DNA of 8,782 bases from the NCBI GenBank assembly GCA_943328365.2, contig CALPZT020000039.1, positions 1 through 8,782 on the forward strand, given 5' to 3'. Shown here one piece after another: positions 6,345 through 8,782 of the stretch (the first letter of the stretch is position 1; each line of letters opens with the position of its first letter). The notes below the pieces were generated by a model. It was not told the origin of the DNA. It worked only from the letters and a program-made list of their open reading frames with translations, and searched no databases. The position numbers were made by a program, and so were the translations under genes. The DNA is from Bifidobacterium breve (GTDB lineage: Bacteria; Actinomycetota; Actinomycetes; S36-B12).

Positions 6345-6359
6345 GTGTCATTCTGACAC
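6345..6359. promoter_or_regulatory. Palindromic operator candidate GTGTCA-TTC-TGACAC
   Basis: A perfect 6-3-6 inverted repeat in the divergent region between fcl and the CoA-transferase gene. Its left arm coincides with the -35 box of the rightward promoter and its right arm lies in the spacer, the usual place for a repressor to act. It is 39 nt upstream of the fcl start, so it may also affect the leftward gene. The symmetry fits a dimeric TetR- or GntR-type regulator, but I cannot assign a family. Confidence 0.5.
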
Positions 6360-6373
6360 AGCGGCCCTAGGCT
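6345..6373 (+). promoter_or_regulatory. Promoter of the CoA-transferase gene
   Basis: The -35 box GTGTCA (6345-6350, four of six matches to TTGACA) and the -10 box TAGGCT (6368-6373, a common actinobacterial sigma-70 form) are separated by exactly 17 bp. Transcription would begin near 6380 and leave a leader of about 20 nt that includes the GGGAGG ribosome binding site. Confidence 0.6.
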
Positions 6374-6399
6374 GTCGGGATCGCAACAGGGAGGCACGA

Positions 6400-7626
6400 A
6401 TGCGCGTCATCAATGTCGAGCAACTGAAGACAGTTCTCGGAAGCCTGCCCACGAACCCGCGTGTGGTTGCGTCAGGAAACTTTGCCACACCGACCGTCCT
6501 CCTCGGGGCATTCGACGAGGTTGTTCCCGAGTACCGGCTGCACATGCTCAATGCCCAGCGTGGCCTCCCGAACCGTGAGGGCGTCACGTACGAGACGGCG
6601 TTTGTCGGACCGGGAATGCGAGGCAGTGAGCGGCTCGTCTACGTGCCCTGCCGGCTCAGCCTGGTGCCGGTGCTCTTCCGCGACCACTTCCGCCCCGATG
6701 TCGTGCTCCTCAATGCCTCGTCCCGGCGGTTCGACACCGTGAGCCTGGGCACCGAGGTCAATATCCTGCCGGCGGCAATCGAGTCGGCTCGCATGCACGG
6801 CGGCCTCGTCATCGTCCAGGCCAATGCTCAGATGCCCTACACCTACGGCGATGCGCAGATCTACGAGAACGAGATCGATTACCTCGTCGAGGTCGATGAG
6901 CCGGTGCCGGCCCATGAGCGCGGCAGCCTCGGCGATGTCGAGAAGCAGATCGGCGACCGCATCGCCGCGCTCGTCGAACCGGGGTCGACCCTGCAACTCG
7001 GTATCGGTGCGGTGCCTGATGCCGTGCTCGCAGCGTTGACTGATCGCAAGGGCTTGCGAATCTGGACCGAGATGTTCAGTGACGGCGTGCTCGACCTTCA
7101 CAAGGCCGGTGCCCTCGATGACGATGTCCCCCTCACCGCCTCGTTCATCTTCGGGTCCCGGGAGCTCTACGACTGGCTGCACCTGAACCGCGGCGTGCGA
7201 ATGATGCGCACGGAGGTGACGAACGACCCGGGGCTCATCGCCCGTCAGGCTCGCATGACAAGCGTGAACGCCGCCCTTCAAGTCGATCTCTTTGACCAGG
7301 CGAATGCGAGCCGGGTTAAGGGCCGCATCCACTCCGGGTTCGGCGGCTCGACCGACTTCATCGTGGGTGCCCTGCACTCACGTGGCGGCCGATCGTTCAT
7401 GGCGCTGCCGTCATGGCACCCGAAGGCTGACTGCTCGACCATCGTGCCGCGGATAACCGACCCCGTCACGAGCTTCCAGCACAGTTTCGTCGCGACCGAG
7501 CAGGGCATTGCCACCTGCTTCGGGCTCTCCCAGGCCGATCAGGCGCGCAACATCATCACCAAGGCCGCTCACCCTTCGGTGCGCGACGAGCTTGAGGCGA
7601 GCGCGAGGGAGTTCGGCCTCATCTAA
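6400..7626 (+). CDS. Acetyl-CoA hydrolase/CoA-transferase family protein (4-hydroxybutyrate CoA-transferase-like)
   Basis: A 408-residue class I CoA-transferase or acyl-CoA hydrolase with N-terminal and C-terminal acetyl-CoA hydrolase domains. LGIGAVPDAVLAAL precedes the active-site motif WTEMFSDGVLDL. E224 is the expected nucleophile forming a glutamyl-CoA thioester, equivalent to the Glu of 4-hydroxybutyrate CoA-transferase. A Gly-rich loop GFGGSTDFI and the C-terminal VATEQGIA also fit the family. The enzyme moves CoA between short-chain acids such as acetate, propionate, butyrate or hydroxybutyrate; the exact acids cannot be told. The ATG at 6400 follows AGGGAGG (6388-6394) at 5-nt spacing. 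The open frame extends upstream to 6256 but that part crosses the promoter and is not coding. Transcription is likely controlled by the palindrome over its -35 box. Confidence 0.9.
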   Translation: MRVINVEQLKTVLGSLPTNPRVVASGNFATPTVLLGAFDEVVPEYRLHMLNAQRGLPNREGVTYETAFVGPGMRGSERLVYVPCRLSLVPVLFRDHFRPDVVLLNASSRRFDTVSLGTEVNILPAAIESARMHGGLVIVQANAQMPYTYGDAQIYENEIDYLVEVDEPVPAHERGSLGDVEKQIGDRIAALVEPGSTLQLGIGAVPDAVLAALTDRKGLRIWTEMFSDGVLDLHKAGALDDDVPLTASFIFGSRELYDWLHLNRGVRMMRTEVTNDPGLIARQARMTSVNAALQVDLFDQANASRVKGRIHSGFGGSTDFIVGALHSRGGRSFMALPSWHPKADCSTIVPRITDPVTSFQHSFVATEQGIATCFGLSQADQARNIITKAAHPSVRDELEASAREFGLI

Positions 7627-7642
7627 TACGGCCGAACCCGAA

Positions 7643-7648
7643 TAGGCT
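7643..7648 (+). promoter_or_regulatory. -10 box for a leaderless methyltransferase transcript
   Basis: TAGGCT, identical to the -10 box before the CoA-transferase gene, ends 6 nt before the methyltransferase ATG. Transcription would start at or next to the A of the ATG. No ribosome binding site is present, which agrees with a leaderless mRNA, a common arrangement in Actinobacteria. No clear -35 is visible. Confidence 0.5.
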
Positions 7649-7654
7649 TGCGGC

Positions 7655-8344
7655 ATGTTCAAGAAGCAGGCAGCGCCACTCCCCCCGGGCAAGTACCGCA
7701 TGGGAGGTGCGCACTTCAAGAACGACAAGGCCTTCGTCCGCACTGCGGTGCGCGATGTTCGCCGCCTCGTGAAGTACTGCGATCTGGGTGTTGAGTCAAG
7801 CCTTCTTGACTGGGGCTGCGGTGCAGGGCGGCTCGCCGTGGGAGTGCGTGAGGAGTTCGGCCGGATTCGCGATTACCACGGGGTTGACATCCAGCCGGAG
7901 CTGATTGAGTGGGCCCAAGGCAATCTTTCTGGTGACGGATACCGGTTCACCTGCCTCGACCTGAGCAACGAGCGCTACAACCCCGACGGCTCGCCGGAGC
8001 GAACCCTTGCGGCAGACCCCGGATCCGTCGATGCCTTCTACGCCTACTCGGTTTTTTCGCACATGAACGATGTTGATACGCCAGCGTATTTGCAGCTCAT
8101 CGGCACGGCACTCGCGCCCGCTGGACGCGCACTCGTCACCTGCTTTGTCGAGGAGGACGTGACCGACTGGGAGGAGAACCCGGAGGGCTACGGGCCACTC
8201 GAATGGAAGGGACCGTTGCACTGCACCAGATTCTCTCGCTCGCACTTCGAGGATCACGTGCGAGCCGCTGGGCTTGCGGTCGACCGGTTTGAGTACGGGC
8301 GCGAAACTGATGGTCAGAGCCTGTACGTCCTCCGCCACCGCTAG
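7655..8344 (+). CDS. Class I SAM-dependent methyltransferase
   Basis: A 229-residue soluble protein with the SAM-binding motif I LLDWGCGAGRLA (residues 50-61, with D52, G54, G56 and G58). The acidic residue that holds the SAM ribose is D78 in GVDIQPELI. LDLSN is at 101-105, and the motif IV region AFYAYSVFSHM is at 127-137. The C-terminal half (PLHCTRFSRSHFEDHVRAAGL) should form the substrate side. The family (Methyltransf_11/25-like) is broad, and the substrate cannot be identified. The ATG at 7655 lies 28 nt after the CoA-transferase stop and lacks a ribosome binding site, but has its own TAGGCT -10 box. It may therefore be expressed both by read-through and as a leaderless mRNA. No other function is suggested by the neighbours. 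Confidence 0.88.
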   Translation: MFKKQAAPLPPGKYRMGGAHFKNDKAFVRTAVRDVRRLVKYCDLGVESSLLDWGCGAGRLAVGVREEFGRIRDYHGVDIQPELIEWAQGNLSGDGYRFTCLDLSNERYNPDGSPERTLAADPGSVDAFYAYSVFSHMNDVDTPAYLQLIGTALAPAGRALVTCFVEEDVTDWEENPEGYGPLEWKGPLHCTRFSRSHFEDHVRAAGLAVDRFEYGRETDGQSLYVLRHR

Positions 8345-8417
8345 AGCCCTTCGAGTTCACGGCCAATTCACCTGGGCTCGCCCGCTCTGGGTGCCGTATC
8401 GCAGGGGTGCCATGGGC

Positions 8418-8423
8418 TATGGT
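8418..8423 (+). promoter_or_regulatory. Possible -10 box for the secreted protein gene
   Basis: TATGGT lies about 70 nt before the ATG at 8492, in the 147-bp spacer after the methyltransferase. It matches the TAnnnT -10 pattern, but no recognisable -35 occurs at 16-18 bp. The rest of the spacer has no gene that I can support. Confidence 0.25.
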
Positions 8424-8491
8424 TTAAAGCAGTCGTGGGCTTGTCCCTCGATCCCCCAGACCAGCACCACGTCGCTCCGAGAGGTTCCGCC

Positions 8492-8782
8492 ATGCGCTTG
8501 CTTAGCCCCGCCCGACGACGCTCCGCCGTCGCTTCAATCGCCCTCATCACCGCCACAGCATTCGGTGCCGGTGTCGTCGCCGCACCGGCGGCTAGCGCGG
8601 CCCCGGGTGATGCCGTGTCGTACGGCCTCCACGTTCCGCAGATCGCGAACGGCCTCGTTCCGTCAGTCCCGGCGGGCACCATCCGGCTGTGGGATGTCGG
8701 CATCTCGTGGGGCAAGGTCCAGCCCTCGGAGAAGAAGTTCTGGTGGACCGGCATGGACAAGGCGATCGCGAACTCGAACAAG
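8492..8782 (+). CDS. Secreted glycoside hydrolase-like protein, N-terminal part only (runs off window)
   Basis: An ATG with GAGAGG (8479-8484) 7 nt upstream opens a frame that stays open for 97 codons to the window edge. The N-terminus is a classical Sec signal peptide: basic MRLLSPARRR, a hydrophobic core at about residues 11-33, and a signal peptidase I site ASA just before A37. The mature part begins with YGLHVPQIANG and continues with TIRLWDVGISWGKVQP and FWWTGMDKAI. This resembles the first strand and helix of TIM-barrel glycosidases such as GH39-like and cellulase-like proteins. An exported enzyme acting on polysaccharide is likely, but the catalytic acids lie beyond the window, so family and activity are not settled. 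Confidence 0.75.
   Translation, partial: MRLLSPARRRSAVASIALITATAFGAGVVAAPAASAAPGDAVSYGLHVPQIANGLVPSVPAGTIRLWDVGISWGKVQPSEKKFWWTGMDKAIANSNK

Noticed and set aside
6307..6351. Longer fcl start at 6351
   Set aside because: No ribosome binding site, extra residues not typical of the family, and the start codon would sit inside the palindromic operator candidate.
6472..7377. 301-codon minus-strand frame opposite the CoA-transferase
   Set aside because: It lies fully antisense to a gene with intact catalytic motifs, and its product shows no known domain.
8344..8379. GAGCCC...GGGCTC inverted repeat after the methyltransferase as terminator
   Set aside because: The loop is about 24 nt and no T-tract follows; a stable terminator hairpin is unlikely.
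8368..8781. 137-codon minus-strand frame at the right edge
   Set aside because: It is antisense to a frame with a good ribosome binding site and a textbook signal peptide; its own product has no recognisable features.

Overview
The window reads as a GC-rich actinobacterial chromosome segment. The signs are GTG starts, strong third-position G/C bias in every gene, promoters with TAGGCT-type -10 boxes, a DevS/DosS-like GAF histidine kinase, and a close relative of mycobacterial MenJ, which acts on menaquinone side chains. No tRNA, rRNA, transposase, integrase or CRISPR array was seen. I cannot name the genus from the sequence.

Layout, left to right. (1) 3-1661, plus strand: the 3' part of a two-GAF, HisKA_3-type sensor kinase that keeps the haem-ligand histidine and distal tyrosine of DevS. 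(2) 1668-2402, minus strand: a classical NAD-type short-chain dehydrogenase, convergent with the kinase and 6 bp from it. (3) 2403-2718: a divergent control region holding a perfect ATACCCC-CT-GGGGTAT palindrome of the CsoR/CstR operator type over a likely -10 box. It is followed by a 38-residue cysteine-rich gene (2559-2675) with an excellent ribosome binding site. (4) 2719-3672 and 3669-4928, plus strand: an EamA/DMT transporter whose stop overlaps the start of a MenJ-like menaquinone reductase (ATGA). The microprotein, transporter and MenJ may form one transcription unit. (5) 4937-5263 and 5362-6306, minus strand: a small antibiotic-biosynthesis-monooxygenase-fold protein and, upstream of it, a GDP-L-fucose synthase. 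Three 20-bp-spaced imperfect tandem repeats lie between them. (6) 6307-6399: a second divergent control region with a perfect GTGTCA-TTC-TGACAC palindrome over the -35 box of the rightward promoter. (7) 6400-7626 and 7655-8344, plus strand: an acetyl-CoA hydrolase/CoA-transferase and a SAM-dependent methyltransferase that looks leaderless. (8) 8492 to the end: the start of a secreted protein resembling glycoside hydrolases, cut by the window edge.

Most of the window is housekeeping or accessory metabolism: quinone modification, fucose nucleotide-sugar synthesis, CoA transfer and export. The least described part is the microprotein behind a CsoR-type operator, because the gene is very short and its operator suggests control by copper, persulfide or another thiol-active signal. 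The matching repressor gene is not in the window. How, or whether, it works with the transporter and MenJ is inference from spacing alone.
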